From: a virus
Direction: 5' to 3' (one strand)
IMG/VR virus record: IMGVR_UViG_3300035703_000173
Location: 1 to 41,892 of that record
DNA length: 41,892 nt
Shown here piece after piece: positions 20,284 to 29,231 of the stretch. The position numbers and the translations under genes were made by a program. Each line of letters begins with the position of its first letter. The first letter of the stretch is position 1. The notes beneath the pieces are model-generated. The model was not told where the DNA came from, did no database searches, and was given only the letters and a program-made list of their open reading frames with translations.

Positions 20284-20775
20284 TTAAGCGGACTTTATCC
20301 CATACAGAGTAGCGATTGTGCCAGCAGCAAATGTGCTTGTAGAAGATACTAGATCTAACCTGCTAATTGCAGTAGTAGATCGATAAAGTCCAACCTGTCT
20401 TGTGACGTAACCAGATCCGTTTTTATCAGCGCAAACTTCCATTAACAAAGTTTTAAAAGTTGATCCGGCATAAGAAAAGACATCATAAGTAATCATTGAA
20501 ATGGTTGTGTCAAATAAATTATAAGCCTGTCTAATTTGAGTTTGTGAAGTTTGTGTTGTGCTACCTGCGGTAGAGCCATCGCCATTTAAATTGGTTTGAC
20601 TGTATAAAGCAGATGAGTCGTTATTAAATCTCAACCAAGCGTTTGATGTACTTGTTCCAGTACCGACTAAAACAAGTCGTAAATCAGTCCAAGAAGTTGC
20701 AATGCTTGTAAAACTGATAGATGCTGCTGCACTACCTAAAGTCGTGGTAGCGATTGGCTCGTATGTTGCTGGCAT
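20284..20775 (-). CDS. Adhesin-like tail protein B (cassette 2, type II)
   Basis: The 163-residue beta-rich protein opens with IATTTLGSAAASISFTSIA and closes with AAGTIATLYGIK. It shares the internal DVFSYAGSTFKT strand with protein E (21907-22404, DIFSYAGSTNKT), its counterpart in the first cassette. No signal peptide or enzyme motif is visible. It is probably a virion surface or fibre-tip domain. Confidence 0.65.
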   Translation of the reverse strand: MPATYEPIATTTLGSAAASISFTSIATSWTDLRLVLVGTGTSTSNAWLRFNNDSSALYSQTNLNGDGSTAGSTTQTSQTQIRQAYNLFDTTISMITYDVFSYAGSTFKTLLMEVCADKNGSGYVTRQVGLYRSTTAISRLDLVSSTSTFAAGTIATLYGIKSA

Positions 20776-21381
20776 TTACGCCCCCTTGATTCCGTATAGT
20801 GCGAAGGTTGAACCTACAGTCCAGTTACCATCTTGCCCAATTAGTTTAATTGAGTTAATTGCGGAAGTGTTCATCCATAACATAGAGGATAAATAAACTC
20901 TATTGGCTGAAACTTCCCCATTAGTGTCAAAACCAGCAAAAGCGCGAAGAGTTTTATTCTGTGTAGTAATCGCATAATTATGTAAATCTATGATTCCAAC
21001 TCCGTAAATGCTGGTAGTTGTTGGGCTGTCTAATCCTTGCGTGATTTTTTGTAATTGAGTAGCCTGTGCTATTGCGGATGATCCCTCACCATAAAGAGCG
21101 TGGAAATAATAATTTGATGAGGTGGTATCACCATTTAACTCACAACGAATAGTTGTATTATTGTAAGATCCATAAGCAGCACTAGCCATAAATCTAATTT
21201 GTAAAGATGTATAAGTGCTAGGAATAGAGCTAAAGGTTATTGAAGATACAGCAGTACCCACATTTATAGTAGCAATAGACTCAAAGCTGCTTGGAATGTA
21301 AGCAGCGTTAGGACCAAGGAAGTCGTTGTACTTTTGCAGGTTAGTAAAACTAGAGCCTGTCTTTATACTTGTGATTGCCAT
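20776..21381 (-). CDS. Adhesin-like tail protein C (cassette 2, type I, anchored)
   Basis: The 201-residue protein has an extra N-terminal segment of about 30 residues (MAITSIKTGSSF...KYNDFLGPNAAYIP) before the family core SSITFSSIPSTYTSLQIRF, and ends GSTFALYGIKGA. The extra segment is shared in pattern with protein F and may attach the protein to the virion, which would make types II and III partner subunits. It also shares HNYxxTTQNKT with F. It opens the second cassette. Confidence 0.65.
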   Translation of the reverse strand: MAITSIKTGSSFTNLQKYNDFLGPNAAYIPSSFESIATINVGTAVSSITFSSIPSTYTSLQIRFMASAAYGSYNNTTIRCELNGDTTSSNYYFHALYGEGSSAIAQATQLQKITQGLDSPTTTSIYGVGIIDLHNYAITTQNKTLRAFAGFDTNGEVSANRVYLSSMLWMNTSAINSIKLIGQDGNWTVGSTFALYGIKGA

Positions 21382-21897
21382 TTAGCTTGCCAATCCGTAG
21401 AGGTAGAATGATGATCCTGCTGCAAATGCAGTTCCAGCAGATGCGGCAGTTATTGTAGAGATTGCAGATGTATTACGGAATAAGCCAGCAATTGCGCTCA
21501 TTCCTAGTGATGTTGAATTGCGTTCTCTAAATGAAACCAAACTTACTGGCTTGTTTTGACTTGCCGTGTAAGAAGGAATGTAAATCTCAGATACACCGAA
21601 TGTGTCAGCTGTATCTCCGCTTGCTGTTCCGAATAAATACGAGGATGTTCCAAATGGGTCTGTATTAGATGTTCTAGTGCTTCCCACAGATGATGTTCCT
21701 TCAGCGTGTATTTCTGTCTCAGAATACTGACCAGCACTACCACCTACGCTTAACGTGTAATTGTAAGAGTTAGTTGTATTTCTGCAAGTGACCCTCAACA
21801 CTAGATCCTTATATGTTCCAGGAATAGCGCTAAAGGTTACAGTTGCTGCGCTTGTACCCAATACTTGCGAGGCAATAAGTTGTCTTGATGATGGCAT
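21382..21897 (-). CDS. Adhesin-like tail protein D (cassette 1, type III)
   Basis: The 171-residue protein opens LIASQVLGTSAATVTFSAIP and ends FAAGSSFYLYGLAS. It aligns along its length with protein A, including the IPSYTASQNKPVS strand and AGLFRNTSAIS. It is the third gene of the first cassette and its stop directly abuts the start of C. It is a predicted beta-sandwich virion protein; function inferred. Confidence 0.65.
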   Translation of the reverse strand: MPSSRQLIASQVLGTSAATVTFSAIPGTYKDLVLRVTCRNTTNSYNYTLSVGGSAGQYSETEIHAEGTSSVGSTRTSNTDPFGTSSYLFGTASGDTADTFGVSEIYIPSYTASQNKPVSLVSFRERNSTSLGMSAIAGLFRNTSAISTITAASAGTAFAAGSSFYLYGLAS

Positions 21898-21906
21898 TAT
21901 TCCCCC

Positions 21907-22404
21907 TTAGAGTATTCCGTATAGTGTGGCTGTGGTGCCAGCAGCCATTGTTGTTCCGCTAACATTAAGACTGACAGATGTTATAGCACCAGTATTGCGC
22001 CACATTTGAACTGCAATTGTAGCTGCACCGCCACCATTAGAATCAGTGCTTTCATTAGTAAAAACAGTTTTATTGGTAGAACCTGCATACGAGAAGATAT
22101 CCATTGTTCTCAAAGTTGGAATTGTGGTACTCAAATTATCATTAATACCCAAACTTATAAAAGCAATGTTTGTTCCTCTTTGTGAATAAACAGCAGATCC
22201 ATCACCCAGCAAAGATGTTCTTGAATAATTAGTTCCAGTATCAGAATTAAACTGTGCCCTAAGTCCAGTTGCTGATGTTGCGGTTCCAACAAAAACAATT
22301 CTTAAATCAGTATAAGTAGCAGGGATGCTAGTAAAAACAATACTGCTGGCAGCACTGCCAAGTGTGGTAGTTGCAATAGCAACCTCTGTTGAAGTATCTG
22401 GCAT
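21907..22404 (-). CDS. Adhesin-like tail protein E (cassette 1, type II)
   Basis: The 165-residue protein opens AIATTTLGSAASSIVFTSIP and ends AAGTTATLYGIL. It pairs with protein B through the shared opening and DIFSYAGSTNKT. The motif LRAQFNSDTGTNYSRTSLLG resembles a strand-loop common in marine and freshwater phage adhesins, from memory. Its ATG overlaps the stop of HNH2. Confidence 0.65.
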   Translation of the reverse strand: MPDTSTEVAIATTTLGSAASSIVFTSIPATYTDLRIVFVGTATSATGLRAQFNSDTGTNYSRTSLLGDGSAVYSQRGTNIAFISLGINDNLSTTIPTLRTMDIFSYAGSTNKTVFTNESTDSNGGGAATIAVQMWRNTGAITSVSLNVSGTTMAAGTTATLYGIL

Positions 22405-22775
22405 TATTTAACCAACTTTCTTTTTGCCCAACTAGCTCTGCGACGTACCCTGTTGCACTCAGCACATTCACGCTTGCCGTTTTTGCGTACCATTATGTTC
22501 TCCGCAACAAAAGAATGCCCTTGTGGACAATTGCTTTTATTATCAATGTTATGTTTTCCAGCCATAACATTTTCTTTTTGTGTTACAGCGCGTAAATGGT
22601 CTGGTGCTACACAAGCGCGATTGCTGCATAGATGATCAATTACCAGTCCTTTGGCAATAGGTCCATTAAGTAATTCCCAAGATACTCTATGAGAACCTGT
22701 AGTTTTACCATTAAATACAGTAAACGTGTAACCAGTTTTTTGTATCTTTTTATCAGGAATAATACAGTCAGTCAT
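22404..22775 (-). CDS. HNH homing endonuclease 2
   Basis: The 123-residue protein has an HNH core HRVSWELLNGPIAKGLVIDHLC-type run followed by CVAPDHLRAVTQKENVM. A C-terminal zinc element (CPQGH...CAECN) ends in a basic tail. The ATG at 22775 overlaps the stop of gene F (TGATG); a GTG one codon earlier is possible. It is unrelated in layout to HNH1 and sits at a different junction of the sister cassette, between F and E. Confidence 0.82.
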   Translation of the reverse strand: MTDCIIPDKKIQKTGYTFTVFNGKTTGSHRVSWELLNGPIAKGLVIDHLCSNRACVAPDHLRAVTQKENVMAGKHNIDNKSNCPQGHSFVAENIMVRKNGKRECAECNRVRRRASWAKRKLVK

Positions 22776-23356
22776 CACTTCATCCCATACAGTGCGAAGG
22801 TGGAACCGCTAGAAAAAGTACCGCTACTCATATAGATTCTCAGGCTTGTAATTGCAGAAGTGTTACGCCATAGGCCAGATGCTAAAACAACTTCTCCTGA
22901 ACCATTTAGATCTACGCCGCCAAAACTTCTAATAGTTTTATTTTGAGTTGTTGATGTGTAATTATGTATGTCCACAATTGAGCCTGTTGGATAAGTTGTT
23001 GAACTTCCGTTAATAATTGTTGGTAGAAAATTAAATGAAGTGTTAATAGAATAACTGGCAGATGCGGCAGAGCCATTACCACGCAGCCAATGGTTATCAT
23101 AGATGCCTGATGAGCTGCCGTTAATTTCTAACAACAAGCCATTCCCAGATACAGATGCAAGCCAGTTCATTCTAATTTGCAATGATGAATAAGTCTGTGG
23201 GATAGAACTAAAGGTAACGCTTGATACACCTGAACCATTAATACGTTGAATCAAGAACGTAGCAGCAGGATCATAGCCAGCATTGCCAGCCAACATTGAG
23301 CGATACTTAGGAAAGCCCTGCAATACCGATGAGGATTTTACTCTCGATACGGCCAT
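22775..23356 (-). CDS. Adhesin-like tail protein F (cassette 1, type I, anchored)
   Basis: The 193-residue protein has the anchor-like N-terminus (MAVSRVKSSSV...KYRSMLAGNAGYDP) before the family core VSSVTFSSIPQTYSSLQIRM, and ends SGSTFALYGMK. The anchor pattern and IHNYTSTTQNKTIRSFGG match protein C. It is the first adhesin gene of the first cassette, directly after a small structural gene. Confidence 0.65.
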   Translation of the reverse strand: MAVSRVKSSSVLQGFPKYRSMLAGNAGYDPAATFLIQRINGSGVSSVTFSSIPQTYSSLQIRMNWLASVSGNGLLLEINGSSSGIYDNHWLRGNGSAASASYSINTSFNFLPTIINGSSTTYPTGSIVDIHNYTSTTQNKTIRSFGGVDLNGSGEVVLASGLWRNTSAITSLRIYMSSGTFSSGSTFALYGMK

Positions 23357-23358
23357 AA

Positions 23359-23688
23359 TTAAGAAATCTCAGATCCGAAGGCTGTGAATGTTAGGTTAGC
23401 TGTTGAGGCATACACAGTGATTACATCTGTTGCGTTCAGTGTGATACCAAGAGTTAGTGCTGTTGAATCAGATGCGCCTACTGTTACATCATATGCAACG
23501 TACTGGCTGTTAGCCAATGCTGCACCAGCAACACGTACTGCAATACGAAATGTTGCAGATGATGCTGTTAGATTAGCAATAACGATTGTTGATACTACTG
23601 CCTGTGTAGCAGATGGAACTGTGTATAGAGTTGTTGCAGTTGTTGCACTTGGGTTGGACTGACCAAGCACCTTGTAAGTTGTTGCCAT
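23359..23688 (-). CDS. Small beta-rich virion protein
   Basis: The 109-residue protein (MATTYKVLGQSNPS, then TLYTVPSATQAVVSTIVIANL) has the strand pattern of a small beta-sandwich found next to fibre genes in many phages. The ATG has AAGGAG upstream. It precedes the adhesin cassettes and may be a fibre-attachment or collar component; function inferred. Confidence 0.6.
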   Translation of the reverse strand: MATTYKVLGQSNPSATTATTLYTVPSATQAVVSTIVIANLTASSATFRIAVRVAGAALANSQYVAYDVTVGASDSTALTLGITLNATDVITVYASTANLTFTAFGSEIS

Positions 23689-23719
23689 TTATTTCTCCTT
23701 ATTAGTTGTTTGGTTAGTT

Positions 23720-24259
23720 TTATGCACCCATTAGCATAAATACATCTGATACTGAACTTCCACCACCAGTGGAATCTGCCCATTTGACACCCAGTGTTTG
23801 GGTTGAGTCTGCTGTCAGTACTTGACCGTTAGTTCCCACGGCAAGGTTATCTACTACACCACTTGCACTGGCAACGAGTAGGTCTGCCTTGGCAGTTACT
23901 ACTGATTCAGGGATTGCTGCATCTGCTGTAGCCACACCTGTTGTGTAGAAGGTAAGGTCGGCGCTAGTTAAGACGTGCTTGACTGATGCACCTGCGGTAT
24001 GTGAGATGGCAGAAGTTCCTGCTTGCCCACGAACAATTGTTAGAGTGTCGCTGTTGACTTGAGTAACGTAGACAATTTCTTCATTCTGTGTATCTACGTC
24101 AATAGCGACGGTAAAGATATCCACGTTGCCAGCAGCAAGAGTCACACCTCCCATAAGGGCAGAACCTGTACCAGATGCAACAGTCATTGATGTTGCACTG
24201 TTAGAGATTCCCGCAGCTAGCGTTGTCTCAACGCTAATGGATGAATACTTACGAGTCAT
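23720..24259 (-). CDS. Tail-fibre-like structural protein
   Basis: The 179-residue protein has a beta-rich N-terminal domain (TTLAAGISNSATSMTVASGTG, EEIVYVTQVNSDTLTIVRGQ) typical of virion attachment domains, and a C-terminal segment (KADLLVASASGVVDNLAVGT, GQVLTADSTQTLGVKW) common near the ends of phage fibres. It lies between the adaptor-like gene and the adhesin cassette. Confidence 0.6.
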   Translation of the reverse strand: MTRKYSSISVETTLAAGISNSATSMTVASGTGSALMGGVTLAAGNVDIFTVAIDVDTQNEEIVYVTQVNSDTLTIVRGQAGTSAISHTAGASVKHVLTSADLTFYTTGVATADAAIPESVVTAKADLLVASASGVVDNLAVGTNGQVLTADSTQTLGVKWADSTGGGSSVSDVFMLMGA

Positions 24260-24268
24260 TGGCTTTCC

Positions 24269-25171
24269 TTATCGGGTGTAGTGAATACGGATTGGATACT
24301 TGTCTGCTAACTTCAGAGCTTCTTCATTGAGTCGCTGTTGATAGAGAGCAAAGATGTAACGAGATGCGGCAGCACCGGCAGATGATGGTAACTTGCTATC
24401 GTTTAGATCGGCCTCAGCACTAGAGAGATTGATTCGTCCAGCGTCAAGGTAAGACAGTAGTTTGTATGATGCGCCGAGGACAACAACATCCTTACAAGAC
24501 TCTGGTAGGCCAGTAACGTCAGCAAAATCATCTGTGTTTGCGTCAAGAGTGTTCGGCGTTGCGGTATACCAAACTTGAATTGTACGACCAGGTTGTACGT
24601 TCTCATAGATGTTAAGTGTATTGTTTGTATTAAAGGTAGCAGCATTAGCCATACCGTCTAAGCGCCAGCGATTTACTGGTAGCCATTCTTGGCTAGAACC
24701 TGTTGTCTGCCAAGAGATAAATAGAACACCCTCAACATCATCTGGTAGTGGGTATGTAACCTGAGATGCGTTAAAGGTGAATGTGTAAGAGTTAATAATC
24801 CAGAGCTTCGGATAGAAGCTGTTGATCGTATCGTTAATAGCCTTCTTAATGGAGTTACGTGGGAAGGTTGGAGATAAAGTTACCGGTGCATACTGTGAGT
24901 GAGGCGATGCAGTAGTTCCTTGGTATCCACGACCAAAGCCTGGGATAACGTTAAGCACGTTATTGGCCTTGTCAAATGAATCAATCCAGATTAGTTCATC
25001 ATCAATTTCAATAATACCTTTGGCTAGGTTAGAAGATGAGCCAACGGTAATTTGGGTGCTAGTAGTAGTTAAACCAGCAGGGTTAGCAACGTAAGTAATA
25101 CGGTCTTGGCGCAGTGCATAACCTTGCAGGTTAGCCTTTACCTCGTCCACCAGTTCGTTGAGTGTTGGCAT
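24269..25171 (-). CDS. Head-tail adaptor-like protein
   Basis: The 300-residue protein begins with a helix (PTLNELVDEVKANLQGY), has a beta-rich middle and ends in a helical part (LPESCKDVVVLGASYKLLSYLDAGRINL). This combination recalls phage connector or neck proteins, and the position downstream of the capsid genes fits. The exact family is not certain. It overlaps the glycosyltransferase stop by one base. Confidence 0.55.
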   Translation of the reverse strand: MPTLNELVDEVKANLQGYALRQDRITYVANPAGLTTTSTQITVGSSSNLAKGIIEIDDELIWIDSFDKANNVLNVIPGFGRGYQGTTASPHSQYAPVTLSPTFPRNSIKKAINDTINSFYPKLWIINSYTFTFNASQVTYPLPDDVEGVLFISWQTTGSSQEWLPVNRWRLDGMANAATFNTNNTLNIYENVQPGRTIQVWYTATPNTLDANTDDFADVTGLPESCKDVVVLGASYKLLSYLDAGRINLSSAEADLNDSKLPSSAGAAASRYIFALYQQRLNEEALKLADKYPIRIHYTR

Positions 25172-26232
25172 TATTTCCTTTCATACCAGCCGTCTCCCCA
25201 TAGAGTAAGAAGCCGTGCAAAGTATTGTTCGTATTGTGGTGCGATAGCATCCAAGGAGTACAAGGACACTGCTCGCTTATGTATTGCTACTGGGTCTAAA
25301 CTCTTAACCCACTCTGTAGCTACTGCAAACTCCATTGCATTTCTGCAACGGTATCCAGTAACGCCTTGTGGATTAGTTTCTGTAAATGCTCCCCAGTCTG
25401 TGGTAATCGTTGGAGTTCCACAGGTTTGTGCTTCGATAACGACGTTACCGAAAGGTTCTATGTATAGCGTTGGTGCAAACAAGGCGATAGCACCGCCCAT
25501 TAACTTTGCTCGCTCTTCAGGACCTACTGGTCCTACCCATTCGCCATACTCGACTTTAGGATCTTTGCCAGGACCTGCAAGAATAAGTTTCAAGCCCATC
25601 TCTTTGCATACGTGCTGGGCAATCCCAATTCCTTTGCGATCTACCATACGTCCTACGTACAGGTAGTAATCTTCTTTCTTCTCTTGCAGCGGAAACATCT
25701 CTGGTTCTAAGTAACCAGGTATAACCGCATCATAGAAGTTGCCATCTACTAGCGTTGGATTCTTAAACATTGCATAGATGCTGTGCATCCAAGCGTATGA
25801 TTCAAAGACCCTGTACTTGCTAAATACTCCACCGTAACCGACACCAAACTCTACGCTGATGTGGTTAGGGTAGGCATCTGCTATTGGCTTCTGTGATGCT
25901 CCACCGATAAGACAGATAAAATCTTTCTGCTCTAGGCGCTTGCCTAGTTCTTCAATAGCCTTGCCATTAAAGATCTGCCAGTGTGGTAATTCATTATTAA
26001 ACTCAGCCTCTGTAAAGTGTTTACCCGCCAGAGCCTTTTGCTGTTGCTCTTTAGTAATGCAGGTAATTAACTCATCTACTGGAGCTTCATTATCTTCACT
26101 GGCATAGAGATAGACCGTATGGCCTAACCCTTTCATCATCATACAAAAGCGCCTGACCTTTTCGGTATAAGCGCAGTTGACGTAATCTTTAGTTGTTTGT
26201 GTATGCGGTAGGCTAATAACGTGGAATCTCAT
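25171..26232 (-). CDS. Glycosyltransferase, GT4 family (GT-B fold)
   Basis: The 353-residue protein has the C-terminal Rossmann half of GT4 enzymes: [12 protein letters not shown] for donor binding, LILAGPG, and [18 protein letters not shown] with the ExxxxxxxE motif. It transfers a sugar from a nucleotide-activated donor. It is embedded in the virion-gene operon between the adaptor-like gene and the collagen-like gene, so a virion protein or the host surface is the likely target. No signal peptide is present. The acceptor is unknown. Confidence 0.85.
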   Translation of the reverse strand: MRFHVISLPHTQTTKDYVNCAYTEKVRRFCMMMKGLGHTVYLYASEDNEAPVDELITCITKEQQQKALAGKHFTEAEFNNELPHWQIFNGKAIEELGKRLEQKDFICLIGGASQKPIADAYPNHISVEFGVGYGGVFSKYRVFESYAWMHSIYAMFKNPTLVDGNFYDAVIPGYLEPEMFPLQEKKEDYYLYVGRMVDRKGIGIAQHVCKEMGLKLILAGPGKDPKVEYGEWVGPVGPEERAKLMGGAIALFAPTLYIEPFGNVVIEAQTCGTPTITTDWGAFTETNPQGVTGYRCRNAMEFAVATEWVKSLDPVAIHKRAVSLYSLDAIAPQYEQYFARLLTLWGDGWYERK

Positions 26233-26241
26233 AAGAGAATC

Positions 26242-27137
<896 letters not shown>

Positions 27138-27141
<4 letters not shown>

Positions 27142-27479
27142 TGGGTTACCGCTCCTGTCACAATAAACTTACCTTCAAGAATACGAGTAACAGTACTTCC
27201 TGAATCTAATACTAGGTCATAAGCGTAGCGACCTGCTGCGATAGCACCAGTGGTTGTTGCATCAAGAGTGACGTTGATACGTCCTGTTAACGCAGTAAGA
27301 ACCATACGACCATTAGCAGTGCTTGCCACTACAGTTGTAGTAGTAGCGCCAACGAATGGTCGAACAGTCATAGTTCCTGTGTAGCCAGTCAAGTCCCAAG
27401 GAGTTGAGTCATTCTTGATCTGGAACTGGAAATTAAATGTAGTTGCTTGGTCACAAACCAAGTTGTATTTAGCACTCAA
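27138..27479 (-). CDS. BppU-like N-terminal-domain structural protein
   Basis: The segment [24 protein letters not shown], then [15 protein letters not shown], resembles the N-terminal domain of phage baseplate/fibre proteins related to BppU. I place a TTG start at 27477-27479 overlapping the upstream stop (TTGA), giving 113 residues beginning at this conserved segment. An in-frame ATG at 27542 would add 21 unlikely residues. No clear ribosome site supports either. It likely lies in the tail or fibre complex. Confidence 0.6.
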
Positions 27480-27760
27480 GATGACACCGCTCTGAGAGCT
27501 TGCGCTGCAGGTAATTGAAAAGTACCAGCGATGAGATTGCATACACCGTTGTAATCAAGACGATTAGCAGCAGTCGTACCCGCAATCGCATTTAGAACCC
27601 CCACTGTGTCTGTTAAATTTGTTGTTACTGAGCGTTGAACTGCCCATTGACGGGCAGCTAACGCTTCATCAACCATCTCGCCTGGTGCTCTATAGGTGCC
27701 ACCATTAGCCAAACGGTTAAGTTCATCTAATAACGTTGTGCCGTACTGTCCTAGTGCCAC
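27476..27760 (-). CDS. Hypothetical virion protein (94 aa)
   Basis: The 94-residue helical protein (TTLLDELNRLANGGTYR, EMVDEALAARQWAVQR) ends in [12 protein letters not shown]. Similar short proteins sit next to BppU-like genes in other phages, from memory. It is likely structural. No catalytic motif is visible. Confidence 0.6.
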   Translation of the reverse strand: MALGQYGTTLLDELNRLANGGTYRAPGEMVDEALAARQWAVQRSVTTNLTDTVGVLNAIAGTTAANRLDYNGVCNLIAGTFQLPAAQALRAVSS

Positions 27761-27769
27761 CTATATCTC

Positions 27770-27934
27770 CTACTTCTTCTTAGTTCTCTTGACTGCAGCG
27801 TTATCTACTAGATTCGGATATGGTCGTCCCGCTGCCTTGGCTCTTGCCTTTGCCTGCTTCTTTTGCTCTGGCGTTAAAGGCTTTGACTTCTTATTGGGAT
27901 TCTTTGTATCCCAGAATGCTACTTTCTTTTTCAT
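27770..27934 (-). CDS. Small Lys-rich protein (54 aa)
   Basis: The 54-residue product MKKKVAFWDTKNPNKK... is very basic, with PLTPEQKKQAKARAKAAGRPYPNLVD resembling conserved phage basic peptides. The start overlaps the upstream stop (ATGA). A nucleic-acid-binding or minor virion role is possible. Confidence 0.65.
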   Translation of the reverse strand: MKKKVAFWDTKNPNKKSKPLTPEQKKQAKARAKAAGRPYPNLVDNAAVKRTKKK

Positions 27935-28209
27935 TTGCAACTACAATCCCAAGCACGAAGTGACTTGTTTATTCTTGAGTTCGGATCTCTAGCTGTCTTA
28001 CTAGAAGTGTTCTTTGCCTTCATCCCACACATACGACCACAGAAAGACTTGCGCCGTCCTGCTGCCTTGGGAGACTTAGCAGCCTCAGCCTTCTTGACTG
28101 GAGGCTTAAGGTTCATCCCCTGCGCTTTGGCAGAGGCACGACCCTTAGCGTTGAGGCCACCCTTTGGGTTCTTGCCTTCTGCTCTTTGCCACGCTGGAGA
28201 TTTAGCCAT
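27931..28209 (-). CDS. Conserved small basic phage protein (SPAWQRxEGKNPxGGLN type)
   Basis: The 92-residue protein has the SPAWQRAEGKNPKGGLNAKGRA opening, a central LKPPVKK linker and RRKSFCGRMCGMK near residue 54, ending in a WDCSCK tail. I recall proteins with this layout from cyanophages and other aquatic phages, without a known function. It is rich in Lys and Arg and has four cysteines that could bind metal. It is in the capsid-proximal cluster. Confidence 0.75.
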   Translation of the reverse strand: MAKSPAWQRAEGKNPKGGLNAKGRASAKAQGMNLKPPVKKAEAAKSPKAAGRRKSFCGRMCGMKAKNTSSKTARDPNSRINKSLRAWDCSCK

Positions 28210-28382
28210 TACTTCTTTTTGCCCATCTTCTTCTTAGTCATCTTTGCTGAAGCTAAGGCGATAGCAACTGCTTGCTTCTTGTTCTTTACTACCGGTCCTT
28301 TACTAGAACCAGAGTTAAGAGTTCCTGTCTTGAACTCACGCATTACCTTGGCTACTTTAGCCTTCTTTTCTGCCTTGTTCAT
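28209..28382 (-). CDS. Small Lys-rich protein with MREFKxGTL motif (57 aa)
   Basis: The 57-residue product contains KVMREFKTGTLNSGSS, then GPVVKNKKQAVAIALA and a Lys-rich end. The pattern MREFKxGxLxSG...GPxVKxxxQAxAIAL belongs to a recurrent small-protein family of phages and bacteria with no firm function. The ATG overlaps neither gene, but the stop overlaps the next ATG. Confidence 0.7.
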   Translation of the reverse strand: MNKAEKKAKVAKVMREFKTGTLNSGSSKGPVVKNKKQAVAIALASAKMTKKKMGKKK

Positions 28383-28451
28383 TTAGCACTTGCAAGACTT
28401 CTTGGACTTACCGCACTTCTTGCACATTCCTGCCATTGGCTTCTTCTTCAT
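28383..28451 (-). CDS. Tiny Cys/Lys-rich peptide (22 aa)
   Basis: The 22-residue frame MKKKPMAGMCKKCGKSKKSCKC has four cysteines in 13 residues and a net positive charge, like a metal-binding knuckle. It lies exactly between two accepted genes, sharing TAATG with the upstream one. Size makes it uncertain. Confidence 0.45.
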   Translation of the reverse strand: MKKKPMAGMCKKCGKSKKSCKC

Positions 28452-28573
28452 TACTTTGCTGCCTTTCCCATAGCTCCGGTTTGGATTGACTCGTATGTGC
28501 AGTACTTCATTGCTGCTTCATACTGCTTGTCTGGTGTTGGATACTTTGTAATATCCTCTGCGTAGTTTTCCAT
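28451..28573 (-). CDS. Small hypothetical protein (40 aa)
   Basis: The 40-residue product MENYAEDITKYPTPDKQYEA... is helical with a TGAMGKAAK end. It begins 3 bases after the upstream stop, with AGGAGTAAC before the ATG. No family is recognised. Confidence 0.55.
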   Translation of the reverse strand: MENYAEDITKYPTPDKQYEAAMKYCTYESIQTGAMGKAAK

Positions 28574-28575
28574 TG

Positions 28576-28848
28576 TTACTCCTTGAACGTCATTGAGATC
28601 CCATCGAAAGCCTTACCAGCCTCGTTGGAAAGTTGGACTGCTGCATCTATATCTTTGCTCTTTGTAGAACGTGGTTCTATACCCTGACGTGTTGCGTCAT
28701 AGTAAGACTGTAGTTCTTTATCGTGCTGCTTTGCTGTAGGCAAACCTCTATGGTTTGCTACTCCTACGCTTAGTTCTAGCTCGCCTATCTTGCAGCCAAA
28801 GCATCCTTCAACGTAGACCGGATGCGTCTGCTTTCTATGTAGACTCAT
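28576..28848 (-). CDS. Conserved hypothetical protein with HPVYVEGCFGCK motif
   Basis: The start at 28848 (MSLHRKQTHPVY) is preferred; an in-frame upstream start at 28863 overlaps the neighbour more. The 90-residue protein has a single CFGCK knuckle and a helical remainder (HDKELQSYYDATRQGIEP). I recall this family from actinophage virion-gene clusters, without assigned function. It overlaps the upstream gene by 4 bases. Confidence 0.7.
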   Translation of the reverse strand: MSLHRKQTHPVYVEGCFGCKIGELELSVGVANHRGLPTAKQHDKELQSYYDATRQGIEPRSTKSKDIDAAVQLSNEAGKAFDGISMTFKE

Positions 28849-29168
28849 ACTGGAGTTAACCAACTTCCATATCCTGCATCAATAAGAACCTGTGCTTGTT
28901 CGTCACTGAGAGTGTACTCGTGACCACCGAGGAAGTAATAACTAGCCGCTGCTAATTCATCTTGGCTAGGTGTTAAAGTAATTGTTACTTGAGTCCCATT
29001 AACGATCAATGTCTGACCTCGTGGGATGTCTGTCATACTTGGAGCAATGGCACCATCAATGGTTCCACCATTAAGACGACGACCTGCAAGGCGTGAGTAA
29101 CGATCAAAGGTATCGTAACCTGCGCCCCAGGTTTGCCACTGGTACGGAGTCATTAGTGTGTATGCCAT
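28845..29168 (-). CDS. Hypothetical protein next to the capsid gene (107 aa)
   Basis: The start at 29168 (MAYTLMTPYQW) follows AAAGGTTGGAT. The protein has an N-terminal segment with Trp and Tyr, a central strand run (RGQTLIVNGTQVTITLTPS) and a helical C-terminus. It could be a head-completion protein given its place right after the capsid gene; this is positional inference only. Confidence 0.65.
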   Translation of the reverse strand: MAYTLMTPYQWQTWGAGYDTFDRYSRLAGRRLNGGTIDGAIAPSMTDIPRGQTLIVNGTQVTITLTPSQDELAAASYYFLGGHEYTLSDEQAQVLIDAGYGSWLTPV

Positions 29169-29192
29169 ATCCAACCTTTCATAAGTGACAGA

Positions 29193-29210
29193 GGGTAGGT
29201 TTCCCTACCC
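29193..29210 (-). terminator. Hairpin after the major capsid gene
   Basis: A perfect 7-bp stem GGGTAGG/CCTACCC with a 4-base loop lies between the capsid stop (29232) and the next start (29168). No T run follows, so it is likely an attenuator or mRNA-stabilising element and not a full terminator. Confidence 0.45.
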
Positions 29211-29231
29211 CCTGCCGAGCAATAACGGAGA

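Larger units (their letters stand above)
19179..23356 (-). repeat. Tandem duplicated three-gene adhesin cassette with two HNH genes
   Basis: In transcription order the genes are F, HNH2, E, D, C, B, HNH1, A. F pairs with C (shared N-terminal anchor-like segment and HNYxxTTQNKT), E with B (IATTTLGSAA and FSYAGST.KT) and D with A (VTFSAIP, NKPxS, SGSSFYLYG or AGSSFYLYG). The order F-E-D then C-B-A therefore shows one ancestral triplet duplicated as a block. Each copy holds one unrelated HNH gene at a different junction. The copies have diverged at protein level but keep both end motifs. Confidence 0.7.

Noticed and set aside
19179-23356. Diversity-generating retroelement at the adhesin array
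   Set aside because: No reverse transcriptase and no short template repeat were seen; the mobile partners are HNH endonucleases.
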